A DNA stretch of 64,000 nt. Origin: Chryseobacterium oryzae. GTDB lineage: Bacteria; Bacteroidota; Bacteroidia; Flavobacteriales; Weeksellaceae. The notes under the pieces are model-generated. The model ran no database searches, was not told the origin of the DNA, and saw only the letters and a list, made by a program, of their open reading frames with translations. Of the stretch, positions 25,553 to 33,205 are shown in pieces. Position 1 is the first letter of the stretch; every line of letters begins with the position of its first letter. The position numbers and the translations under genes are program-made. The stretch spans positions 2,604,001-2,668,000 of the forward strand of contig NZ_CP094529.1 of the NCBI RefSeq assembly GCF_022811665.1. The letters run 5' to 3'.

Positions 25553-27799
25553 ATGAAAGTAATTATTGACTATGATACAGTAATGTTTGAATTTAAGATA
25601 GAATGTAACGATTCAACCATCCAAAATAGCTTGAAACAAACAATAAAAGATAATCAAGGAAAAAGAATTACAGATTGGGTAAAAGAGTTTATTAAAAAAG
25701 TAAAAGAAGAAACTAACAATGATCCATTTGCAATGAAGATTATTGGTTGTGATTTGTATGAAGAGCAATATATCAAAGAGCTTTTTAATGAAATAAATAT
25801 TGAATTTGAAAAGACTGTTGATGATAAAGATATTCAAGACAAGTACAAGGCAATTGATAATTTTTTAGAATATGCAGAAAAATCAAAAGAAGATATTGTT
25901 AAAAATGCCCTACGTCCAAATATTGAAAATATTAAAACTCATAGAAGTACAATAATAGAGATTCCTGTTATTGCAACAATGAGTTCCGGAAAATCTACTT
26001 TATTGAATGCTTTAATTGGAAAAGACTATTTACCCGAAGACACAGGTGCGACTACCGCAACAACATGCGATATTATTGTAAATAATCATTTACATAATTT
26101 CATTGGAAAAGCAATTTTTGATGGTAAAGAAGAAAAAAATACCAACGGAAACATCTCAGAGTTTTTAAAAGATTGGAATTTGAAAGCTAATGAAAATATT
26201 AATGACAAAAACGATGAAAAAAAATACCCTGATTTAAAATTACAAATAGAAGGTTTTATTCCAAATCTTAATACTTCAAATTTTAATTTACACTTTATTG
26301 ATACGCCTGGACCCAATAGCTCTCAGCATAGTCATCATAAAGAAAAAACGTTTAGTTATTTAAAAGACAATCAAAATTTACCGATAGTTTTATATGTGCT
26401 TGATCCTGAAAAAATGGATTCAAAAGATGACGACTTTACTTTAGATGAAATCAGTAAGGTATTTAAAAATAACAACAAAAGTATAGACAGAATTATTTTT
26501 GTATACAATAAAATTGACAGAGAGGATATTGAAGAAAAGTCAATTAAAGAAATACTAAATAAAGTGGAATCTTTTTTAGAAAGAAAAGGTATTAAAAATG
26601 CTAAAATCTTTCCTATTAGTGCACAGTATGCAAAATTTGCTCAAATTGAGAATAACTTAACAAATAAAAAGAAATCAGATTTAAGAAATTATCGAGATAA
26701 TTTTATTCACAATATAGATGATAATTATAAAGGATATCAACTTTTAGAATATGCACCGTTAACAAATTCTCAAAGAGAACAATTAAGAAAAACTATTACT
26801 AATGGTGAATTAGATTCGGAGTTGGTTTATTCAGGCTTAGCCGCATTGAAGTTATATTTAGAAGATTATATAATAAATCATCACAAAAAAACACAATACA
26901 AAGAGTTGAAAACCATTGCAAACAAAGTTTATAAACAGATTGAAACATCAATTCAACTTGAAGAAGAAAGGCTAGAAGAAATAACAGAAGGGCAAAAAAA
27001 AGAAAAAGAAGAAAATCAAAAAAAAGACATAGCGATATTAGATAAGAAAAAAAAAGAAGCTATTGAAGATATAAATAAAATAAAAGTAGATAAAAACTTT
27101 ATTGAGCAAAAGTCAAGAGAATTTACTATGTCTTTTAATGACATAAAAAACAAAACATTTCAGAGGGAGGAACTAAGTAAAAATGAAGCAATTAAGCTAA
27201 TTGAAGAAACGAATGAAGTAATTAAAAATATGCAAATTAGTATTAAAACAGATTTAATTTCTGAAATGAACAATCAATTGCATAAATACTTAGAAAATAT
27301 AAAAAAAATTACAAAAGATAAATTTTCATTAGATGCAAATAATATAGAAATTAATGCTTTTAATGCAGAAATGGAAAATAGTGTTAATGCAATAAATATA
27401 AATCAACTTCACAAGTATCAAGAAGAAAAAGTTGAAACAATAACAAGAGAAATTGAAAGTAAGTGGTGGATTAAAAGAAAATTAAATTGGAAAGTAACAG
27501 AAGAACATAAGGTTTCAAAAACAATAATTAAAATTGTCGACCTTTACAGAGATACTTTAGAGCCATACAGTAAAACGTTTACAATAACATTAGAAGATTA
27601 TAAACAAAATTTTATTGAAAAATTCTGTAATATTCATGATAGTTTTATTAATAGAATAGAAACTGAATTTGAAAATACTAAAAATAATATTTTTGAAAAA
27701 TATACAAGTTCTATGAGTGAAGACAAAATACATAAAGTTATGAAACTTAAAGAACTAAAAAAATTGACAATTGATATAAAAAATTTTAGAAGAAACTAA
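25553..27799 (+). CDS. dynamin-like large GTPase, first gene of a four-gene operon
   Basis: 748 residues. After a 130-residue N-terminal region there is a dynamin-type GTPase domain: G1 ATMSSGKST (residues 141-149; the usual first Gly is Ala), G2 TTATT (about 167-171), G3 DTPG (250-253) and G4 NKID (319-322). The C-terminal half is long, highly charged coiled coil (LEEERLEEITEGQKKEKEE, about 475-530, and 550-740), as in bacterial dynamins that remodel membranes. No transmembrane helix is seen. Composition is Lys/Asn/Ile-rich and more AT-biased than neighbouring housekeeping genes, suggesting transfer. It is separated by one base from the next gene. A role in phage defence or membrane stress is inferred from the family and context. 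Confidence 0.85.
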   Translation: MKVIIDYDTVMFEFKIECNDSTIQNSLKQTIKDNQGKRITDWVKEFIKKVKEETNNDPFAMKIIGCDLYEEQYIKELFNEINIEFEKTVDDKDIQDKYKAIDNFLEYAEKSKEDIVKNALRPNIENIKTHRSTIIEIPVIATMSSGKSTLLNALIGKDYLPEDTGATTATTCDIIVNNHLHNFIGKAIFDGKEEKNTNGNISEFLKDWNLKANENINDKNDEKKYPDLKLQIEGFIPNLNTSNFNLHFIDTPGPNSSQHSHHKEKTFSYLKDNQNLPIVLYVLDPEKMDSKDDDFTLDEISKVFKNNNKSIDRIIFVYNKIDREDIEEKSIKEILNKVESFLERKGIKNAKIFPISAQYAKFAQIENNLTNKKKSDLRNYRDNFIHNIDDNYKGYQLLEYAPLTNSQREQLRKTITNGELDSELVYSGLAALKLYLEDYIINHHKKTQYKELKTIANKVYKQIETSIQLEEERLEEITEGQKKEKEENQKKDIAILDKKKKEAIEDINKIKVDKNFIEQKSREFTMSFNDIKNKTFQREELSKNEAIKLIEETNEVIKNMQISIKTDLISEMNNQLHKYLENIKKITKDKFSLDANNIEINAFNAEMENSVNAININQLHKYQEEKVETITREIESKWWIKRKLNWKVTEEHKVSKTIIKIVDLYRDTLEPYSKTFTITLEDYKQNFIEKFCNIHDSFINRIETEFENTKNNIFEKYTSSMSEDKIHKVMKLKELKKLTIDIKNFRRN

Positions 27800-27800
27800 T

Positions 27801-28223
27801 ATGAGAAATTTTACAGATAATAAGCCTTTATTACAAAATATTCAAAATAATGACATAAAAGAAATTAAACGTATCCTAATAGATAATATCTTTTTTCTTC
27901 AAGGTAATAGAGAAGAAATCAATAAAGCTATTCGGTATGCTTTAGATAAAAGTGATTTTCGTTTCGATGAAAATAAAGATTTAGAAGTATCAAATATAAA
28001 TGATAAAGAAAGATGTTTTTCAGAAGAGCAATTTAATTTGGGTGAAAATTATTCAGAAGAACGTTATAATGTTTTGGTAGACTTGTATAATGAAGTTTAC
28101 GCCAACAAAGAATATATTTACGAAAATGAACCTGCAACAGATAACAATAAAGTAGCCAAAATAGTTGCAGTGGCTGTAGGTGTGGGTATTACTGTGTATA
28201 TTTTATATAGAATTTTAGATTAA
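27801..28223 (+). CDS. small protein with C-terminal membrane anchor, dynamin/HerA operon
   Basis: 140 residues. A polar, mostly helical cytoplasmic part is followed by a single hydrophobic helix at the extreme C-terminus (KIVAVAVGVGITVYILYRIL, about 119-138), a tail-anchor arrangement. No family is recognised. It starts one base after the dynamin stop, and its own stop overlaps the next start (TAATG), so it is translationally coupled to both. It could tether the GTPase or ATPase to the inner membrane. Confidence 0.7.
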   Translation: MRNFTDNKPLLQNIQNNDIKEIKRILIDNIFFLQGNREEINKAIRYALDKSDFRFDENKDLEVSNINDKERCFSEEQFNLGENYSEERYNVLVDLYNEVYANKEYIYENEPATDNNKVAKIVAVAVGVGITVYILYRILD

Positions 28224-31200
28224 TGAGTACAGAAATTCAAAAAACAAATCAACAAGTTACAACTATTATTGATTTTGATGCCATACAGTTCAATTTACAA
28301 AAAAAATATTTAGAAGAAGATATTAGCATTCTACCTATTAACGATATACAAGCATCTGAAGATTTAATTACTCAAACTCGCTTTTTTGAACTTGAAAAAT
28401 TTGTTTATGAAAAAGATATTAAAATATCGTATAAACTTAAATCAGTTTTTAGTGCATTACATTCTGTAAATAGTTCGGTGATTTTTAAAATTGTTTCTAA
28501 TGGTACACAATGTACTATATATATTGGCGTAAAATCTAAAGCAGTTACAAACGCATCTAAAGTATTAACCGGAGCATTAAAAGGAAATTTTCCGGGAACA
28601 ATATTTGTAGAAAACGAAGGAAGTGATGGTGCTTTAAAAAATGATGAAGTAAGCGATTTACAAAATAAAATTCTTAACGATTGCAAAGAAATAACAGCTG
28701 TTGTAGGTACACCATCGTTAAAAGACCAAGAAGAAGATCAGTTTATTCAGGGAATCGAAAACCTTATTTTAGGAATGAATGGTAAACCATTTACTGCTAT
28801 TTTTATTGGCGATCCTGTTCCTGCAAACCAAGTAGAATTTACTTTAGATACTTACGAACAAATTTACAGTGTATTATCTAGCGAAAAAGAATTTGTTATA
28901 ACAGATGGAGAAAATGAGTCGAATTCCACTTCATTCAGTACTTCAATAGGTAGTACATCTTCAACATCTGCAAGTGTTACAGAAGGTACAAATGAATCTA
29001 CAACAACAAATTCTGGACCTTGGATTGGAAGAAAGCTAATGAATGGTTTGTTTGGGACAGGCTCAAAAAATGCTAATAGCATATCTCAAGGATTAGAGAG
29101 TTTAGTTAATTTAGGAGCTAAAGTATTAGATTTTGAAATTGGTAGTAAGGTACGTTTAGCACAAAATATATTAGGTAAAGAACCAGATTTTAAGATTAAA
29201 CCAGATTTAAAAACAAAAGCAGAAGGTAGCAAAACAAAAGGCACAAATCATTCCGAAACAAAATCTAACGTAGAAGGAACTAGTGAGAATACTACTAAAG
29301 GAGAAAATACTTCCACAGGTACTTCAACATCTCATCAAAAAACCTTTACAAACAAGAAAGTTTCAAATTTTTTAGACCGGCTAGATAAGCAAATCGAACG
29401 TTTAGAACAAGGTAAAGGTGTAGGTTTTTGGAATGTAGGGGCTTACTTTATTTCTAAGGAAGCACAAAATAGCGTTATTGCAGCTAATATTTACAACGGA
29501 GTTATTAAAGGAGCAGAATCAAATTTTGAAACAGCAGTTGTAAAAACATTCAACTCGATAAATGAAAGCGAAAGAGAAAAAGTAAAAGAATATTTACAAA
29601 AATATCAAATTCCGCAATTACACAATTACGGCTATTTGGCACAAGCCATTACTACCGATGAACTAACGGTTCAAATAAATTTTCCTCATAAATCAGTTGT
29701 AGGTTTAGATGTGGTAGAAATTACACCATTTGGTAATAATCCCGAAAGAGAAGTTAAAAACAATATTAAAATAGGAAAGCTTTATAATTACGACCAAGTA
29801 TTTACCAATGATATAGTATTAGATTTCAACAAATTTACCAGCCATATTTTTGTTACGGGCAGCACAGGTTCAGGAAAATCAAACGTAACTTACAATTTAA
29901 TTGATAAGCTATGTGAAAAAAACATTAATTTCTTAGTGATAGAACCCACAAAAGGAGAATACAAAGATGAATTTGGAGGAAGAAAGAATGTTGCAGTTTA
30001 TGGTACAAACCCAAATTATACACAATTACTTAAAATCAATCCATTTGCATTTCAGGAAAACATTCACGTCTACGAACATATTGATAGATTCATAGAAATT
30101 CTAAATGCTTGTTGGCCTATGGAGGCGGCAATGCCAAATTTACTTAAAGAAGCAGTCGAAGATGCCTATATTTCAAAAGGATGGCTTTTAGATGAATCTC
30201 GTTGTATTGCAGATAAAAAAGAATATCCTTTATTTTTGGATTTATTAAAATCGTTGGAAAATGTTATTGAAAACAGTGACTTTTCACACGAAGTAAAAAG
30301 CAATTACCAAGGAGCTTTGGTAACACGTGTTCGCAGTATGACCAATGGTTTAAACAAATTAATTTTTACAAACGAGTGCATTTCTGACGAGGATTTATTT
30401 GACAAAAATGTTATTGTCGATCTATCTCGTGTCGCATCATCAGAAGGAAAAGCGTTGTTTATGGGGATTTTGTTTATGAAGCTAAATGAATATCGCATCG
30501 CTAACAAAAATGAAAGTAACAGTAATTTAAAACATATCACGATACTTGAAGAAGCGCATAACTTATTAAAAAGAACATCTACAGATCAATCGGCTGATGG
30601 TGCAAATTTAGCAGGTAAATCTGTGGAAATGATTTCAAATGCTATTGCCGAAATGCGAACTTATGGTGAAGGATTTATTATTGCAGACCAAGCCCCTGGG
30701 TTATTAGATATGTCGGTAATTCGTAATACAAATACTAAAATATGTTTGCGTTTACCCGATTTTGAAGACAGAAAATTAGTTGGAAATGCAATGAATCTAA
30801 ATGAAAATCAAATAAAAGAATTAGCAAATTTAGAAACAGGTGTTGCTGCAATTTATCAAAACGATTGGCAAGAAGCTATTATTTGTAAATTTGATAAGTT
30901 TGAATCTAAAGAAAAAGAGTTTAAACACACAGTAGAAATTAATAAAAAAGATAATATTGAAAGAGTATTAGAAATTATTAACCACTACGAAAAAGAAAAA
31001 AGGATTAAAGAAAATGACATTGATTTTATTAATGAAACTATTTCATTGGATTTTCTATTACGACAAAATTGGGATGAAGGTAAAAGTTTAAATAGTTTAA
31101 AAATAGATGTTACTAAAACACTAATAAAAATCACAGGTTTAGATAAAAAAGCAGTACAACCAATACTTAAATACGTAGTTCACTTATTAAAAAGAAAAAA

Positions 31201-31234
31201 TTATAAAAGCATTATAAATAAAATTAAGATATAA
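28223..31234 (+). CDS. HerA/FtsK-type P-loop ATPase with Ser/Thr-rich inserts
   Basis: 1003 residues. The C-terminal half is a HerA/VirB4-like (DUF87) motor: Walker A GSTGSGKS (546-553), EPTKGEYKDEFGG (574-586), Walker B ITILEEAH (772-779) and YGEGFIIADQAPGLLDMSVIRN (sensor region). The N-terminal 500 residues contain two low-complexity Ser/Thr/Gly/Asn stretches (about 232-265 and 335-374) and a GVGFWNVGAYFIS motif (399-411) like that preceding the motor in conjugation-type ATPases. Such hexameric motors pump or process DNA, or act as defence ATPases with nuclease partners; no nuclease motif is seen here. The gene is tightly coupled to both neighbours. Confidence 0.85.
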   Translation: MSTEIQKTNQQVTTIIDFDAIQFNLQKKYLEEDISILPINDIQASEDLITQTRFFELEKFVYEKDIKISYKLKSVFSALHSVNSSVIFKIVSNGTQCTIYIGVKSKAVTNASKVLTGALKGNFPGTIFVENEGSDGALKNDEVSDLQNKILNDCKEITAVVGTPSLKDQEEDQFIQGIENLILGMNGKPFTAIFIGDPVPANQVEFTLDTYEQIYSVLSSEKEFVITDGENESNSTSFSTSIGSTSSTSASVTEGTNESTTTNSGPWIGRKLMNGLFGTGSKNANSISQGLESLVNLGAKVLDFEIGSKVRLAQNILGKEPDFKIKPDLKTKAEGSKTKGTNHSETKSNVEGTSENTTKGENTSTGTSTSHQKTFTNKKVSNFLDRLDKQIERLEQGKGVGFWNVGAYFISKEAQNSVIAANIYNGVIKGAESNFETAVVKTFNSINESEREKVKEYLQKYQIPQLHNYGYLAQAITTDELTVQINFPHKSVVGLDVVEITPFGNNPEREVKNNIKIGKLYNYDQVFTNDIVLDFNKFTSHIFVTGSTGSGKSNVTYNLIDKLCEKNINFLVIEPTKGEYKDEFGGRKNVAVYGTNPNYTQLLKINPFAFQENIHVYEHIDRFIEILNACWPMEAAMPNLLKEAVEDAYISKGWLLDESRCIADKKEYPLFLDLLKSLENVIENSDFSHEVKSNYQGALVTRVRSMTNGLNKLIFTNECISDEDLFDKNVIVDLSRVASSEGKALFMGILFMKLNEYRIANKNESNSNLKHITILEEAHNLLKRTSTDQSADGANLAGKSVEMISNAIAEMRTYGEGFIIADQAPGLLDMSVIRNTNTKICLRLPDFEDRKLVGNAMNLNENQIKELANLETGVAAIYQNDWQEAIICKFDKFESKEKEFKHTVEINKKDNIERVLEIINHYEKEKRIKENDIDFINETISLDFLLRQNWDEGKSLNSLKIDVTKTLIKITGLDKKAVQPILKYVVHLLKRKNYKSIINKIKI

Positions 31235-31240
31235 AATATT

Positions 31241-31771
31241 ATGGCAGCAATGGAAGCATTAACAGCAGCTTTAAAAAAAGCAGCAGAAACAACCATAAAA
31301 GAAGGTTTAAAAAAAGGAATTGAAGGATACAAGGATGGTAAAGATCTTAGAGAATCATTGAAAGGTGGTTTTGATGCTATGAAAGAAACAGGCTTTAAAG
31401 AAATTAATAATTTTTTATCACCCGAAAATGCTGAGAAACTGAACGAAAGTTCTGAGAAGCTAAATGAGATTCAAGATAAAATTGAATTTGAACCACAAAA
31501 TTTTTCAGAAAACCAAACAGAAATCGTTAGTAATTTTAATGAAACTAAAGAAAATATTAATGAGGTTGCTAAAGATTTGAATGAAAATTTAAATGAAAAA
31601 GGATTAACACAAGAAATTAAAGAAACATTAAATGAGTTTAAGGATATTCTAAATCAAGTAAAAGAAATTCAAGAAAAACTTAAAGATTTGGGCATTAGTC
31701 CCGATATGTTATCAATGTTAAATTCTGACACTTCTGAGATTGATGATATGGAAGATGCAGATGGTGAATAA
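31241..31771 (+). CDS. acidic coiled-coil protein, last gene of dynamin/HerA operon
   Basis: 176 residues. The N-terminus is amphipathic and Ala/Lys-rich (MAAMEALTAALKKAAETTIKEGLKKG), then a Glu/Asn-rich coiled coil runs from about residue 60 to 150 (SEKLNEIQDKIEFEPQ, NETKENINEVAKDLNENLNEKG). The tail is strongly acidic (SEIDDMEDADGE). There is no signal peptide or membrane helix. It starts 6 bp after the ATPase stop. Function unknown; it may be an adaptor or sensor for the operon. Confidence 0.65.
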   Translation: MAAMEALTAALKKAAETTIKEGLKKGIEGYKDGKDLRESLKGGFDAMKETGFKEINNFLSPENAEKLNESSEKLNEIQDKIEFEPQNFSENQTEIVSNFNETKENINEVAKDLNENLNEKGLTQEIKETLNEFKDILNQVKEIQEKLKDLGISPDMLSMLNSDTSEIDDMEDADGE

Positions 31772-31833
31772 ACCATATTATTCATTCCACAAATCTGCAT
31801 TAACCATTTAATGATTTAAAGAAATACTAACCA

Positions 31834-32034
31834 ATGTCCACCCACCTCTACATCGCAACCGCAAAAAAACAATACGGCAAACTCGCCAAAGGAATGTTTG
31901 TAGAAATTATAATAAGAAATGCCAGCAGACCGCCTATACAAAAAGAAGTTTTGGATGCCATCAACAAAAAATATGGCGATAAAACTGCCGTAAATGGGTT
32001 AAGCATTTCCAATTTTGATATTGTAAAACAATAA
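31834..32034 (+). CDS. small conserved-looking hypothetical protein
   Basis: 66 residues beginning MSTHLYIATAKKQYGKLAKGMFVEIIIRNASRPP. No signal, membrane helix or known motif is seen, but the amino-acid pattern is that of a folded small protein and codon use is less AT-biased than the upstream operon. It lies 62 bp beyond the four-gene operon, so it probably belongs to the recipient chromosome and marks the operon's right boundary. Confidence 0.55.
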   Translation: MSTHLYIATAKKQYGKLAKGMFVEIIIRNASRPPIQKEVLDAINKKYGDKTAVNGLSISNFDIVKQ

Positions 32035-32067
32035 ATAATAATCAGACAGGTTGTCAAACTTTTTCCT

Positions 32068-32100
32068 AAACCTCACGGGTTTTAAAAACCCGTGAGGTTT
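32068..32100. repeat. REP-like perfect palindrome
   Basis: Arms AAACCTCACGGGTTTT (32068-32083) and AAAACCCGTGAGGTTT (32085-32100) are perfectly complementary, with a single A between them. The sequence is followed by GTTTTT, so it could also terminate plus-strand transcription from the small gene upstream. It belongs to the same family as the elements at 9440 and 10569. Confidence 0.8.
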
Positions 32101-32121
32101 GTTTTTAACACAAATACAAAA

Positions 32122-32682
32122 ATGTCACATCTTACGTTCAATCCTTGGATCGGAAAAAACTACGGTAAACCACCATACGGCAAACTTTTAATCCTCGGAG
32201 ATTCTCACTATTTTAATAATGGACTTCCGAATAATCTGGAAAATTTCACAAAAGCTCAGATTGCCGAGTTAGACGATATTTCGAGTAATTTTCACAAGAC
32301 TATCCTGAAGATTTTTAATCATCATACCCATCATGAATTTTGGGATAAGATTGCTTTTGCCAATGCTGTTCAGAGTGCTTTTACCAATGCGGATCAAGTT
32401 CCTACAAATGCAGAGAAAGATATTGCTGAACGTGCTTTCAAAGAATATTTGGAAATTGTGAAGCCAGAAAAAGTAATTGTATTTTCCAGCCGACTTTGGG
32501 AGCATTTTTTCAACAAACCTGGTTGGGGAAATCATCTGGGAAAAATCAATGATCGATGGAATGTAAGAGCGCTAGACTATGTTGGAGGAACTTGCAAAGC
32601 TATGGGTTTGCATCATCCTTCAAGCCGTGGATTCAGTGTTCCTGAATTTCAAAAAGTTATTCAGGATTTTCTAAGATTTTAA
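32122..32682 (+). CDS. possible uracil-DNA-glycosylase-fold protein
   Basis: 186 residues from MSHLTFNPWIGKNYGKPPYGK. A start ten codons upstream (32092) lies inside the REP palindrome and is rejected. LLILGDSHYFNN (about 22-33) resembles motif 1, KVIVFSSRLWEHF the central strand and HHPSSRGFSVPEF the C-terminal HPS loop of the uracil-DNA glycosylase superfamily. The usual catalytic residues cannot be confirmed by eye. If correct it would excise deaminated bases or act as a nucleotide-binding relative. It is a stand-alone gene ending in a strong shared terminator. Confidence 0.55.
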   Translation: MSHLTFNPWIGKNYGKPPYGKLLILGDSHYFNNGLPNNLENFTKAQIAELDDISSNFHKTILKIFNHHTHHEFWDKIAFANAVQSAFTNADQVPTNAEKDIAERAFKEYLEIVKPEKVIVFSSRLWEHFFNKPGWGNHLGKINDRWNVRALDYVGGTCKAMGLHHPSSRGFSVPEFQKVIQDFLRF

Positions 32683-32703
32683 AACAGGTTTTATTACCAC
32701 AAC

Positions 32704-32737
32704 AAAAGAGCCTCAGCTAAAAAACTGAGGCTCTTTT
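32704..32737. terminator. bidirectional rho-independent terminator
   Basis: A 13-bp perfect stem (AAAAGAGCCTCAG / CTGAGGCTCTTTT) with an 8-nt loop and T-run on the plus strand, A-run on the other side. It serves the convergent glycosylase-like gene (+) and DUF3467 gene (-). Confidence 0.9.
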
Positions 32738-32756
32738 TTTTATGTTGAGAAAAATC

Positions 32757-33065
32757 TTAAGCTTGTACGTTATTTCCTCCCAATACGAAAGGTTCAACTT
32801 CTTTAATTTCTCCGAATTGTTGCTCAAAATTCGCAACGTTTTGCTGAAGTGCAGCCAAAACTCTCTTTGCATGAAGAGGAGCCAAGATTACTCTAGATCT
32901 TACGTTAGCTTGTTGAACACCCGGCATCATTTGGATGAAGTCTACCACAAATTCAGATGGAGAATGGTTTACTAATGCTAAGTTACAGTAAACTCCTGAA
33001 GCGATCATTTCGTTTAACTGAATGTTGATGTTTCCGTCTTGTGGATTTTGATTTTGATTGTCCAT
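32757..33065 (-). CDS. DUF3467 family protein
   Basis: 102 residues matching the DUF3467 pattern: IQLNEMIASGVYCNLALVNHSPSEFVVDFIQMMPG, then ANVRSRVILAPLHAKRVLAALQQNVANFEQQFGEI. The family is widespread in Bacteroidota, small and cytoplasmic, with unknown biochemical function. It lies downstream of rpoC on the same strand and ends at a strong terminator, so it may share the rpoBC transcript. Confidence 0.88.
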   Translation of the reverse strand: MDNQNQNPQDGNINIQLNEMIASGVYCNLALVNHSPSEFVVDFIQMMPGVQQANVRSRVILAPLHAKRVLAALQQNVANFEQQFGEIKEVEPFVLGGNNVQA

Positions 33066-33159
33066 TTTTTGTTTAAAGTTTTTGTTTTAATATTCAAGTT
33101 TCAAAAATAAATAAAAGTTTGAAGCCTGAACATTAATTTATAATTATTTTTTTGAATTC

Positions 33160-33193
33160 AGGATTCGGAATACTCATTCATACCCCGAATCCT
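33160..33193 (-). terminator. possible hairpin after rpoC
   Basis: AGGATTCGG (33160-33168) and CCGAATCCT (33185-33193) form a 9-bp stem with a 16-nt loop just past the rpoC stop. No clear T-run follows on the minus strand, so it may be a processing or pausing structure rather than a terminator. Confidence 0.4.
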
Positions 33194-33205
33194 TTATTCT
33201 TTTTA

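Noticed and set aside
32092-32121. ATG at 32092 for the glycosylase-like gene
   Set aside because: It overlaps the REP palindrome; the natural start is 32122.
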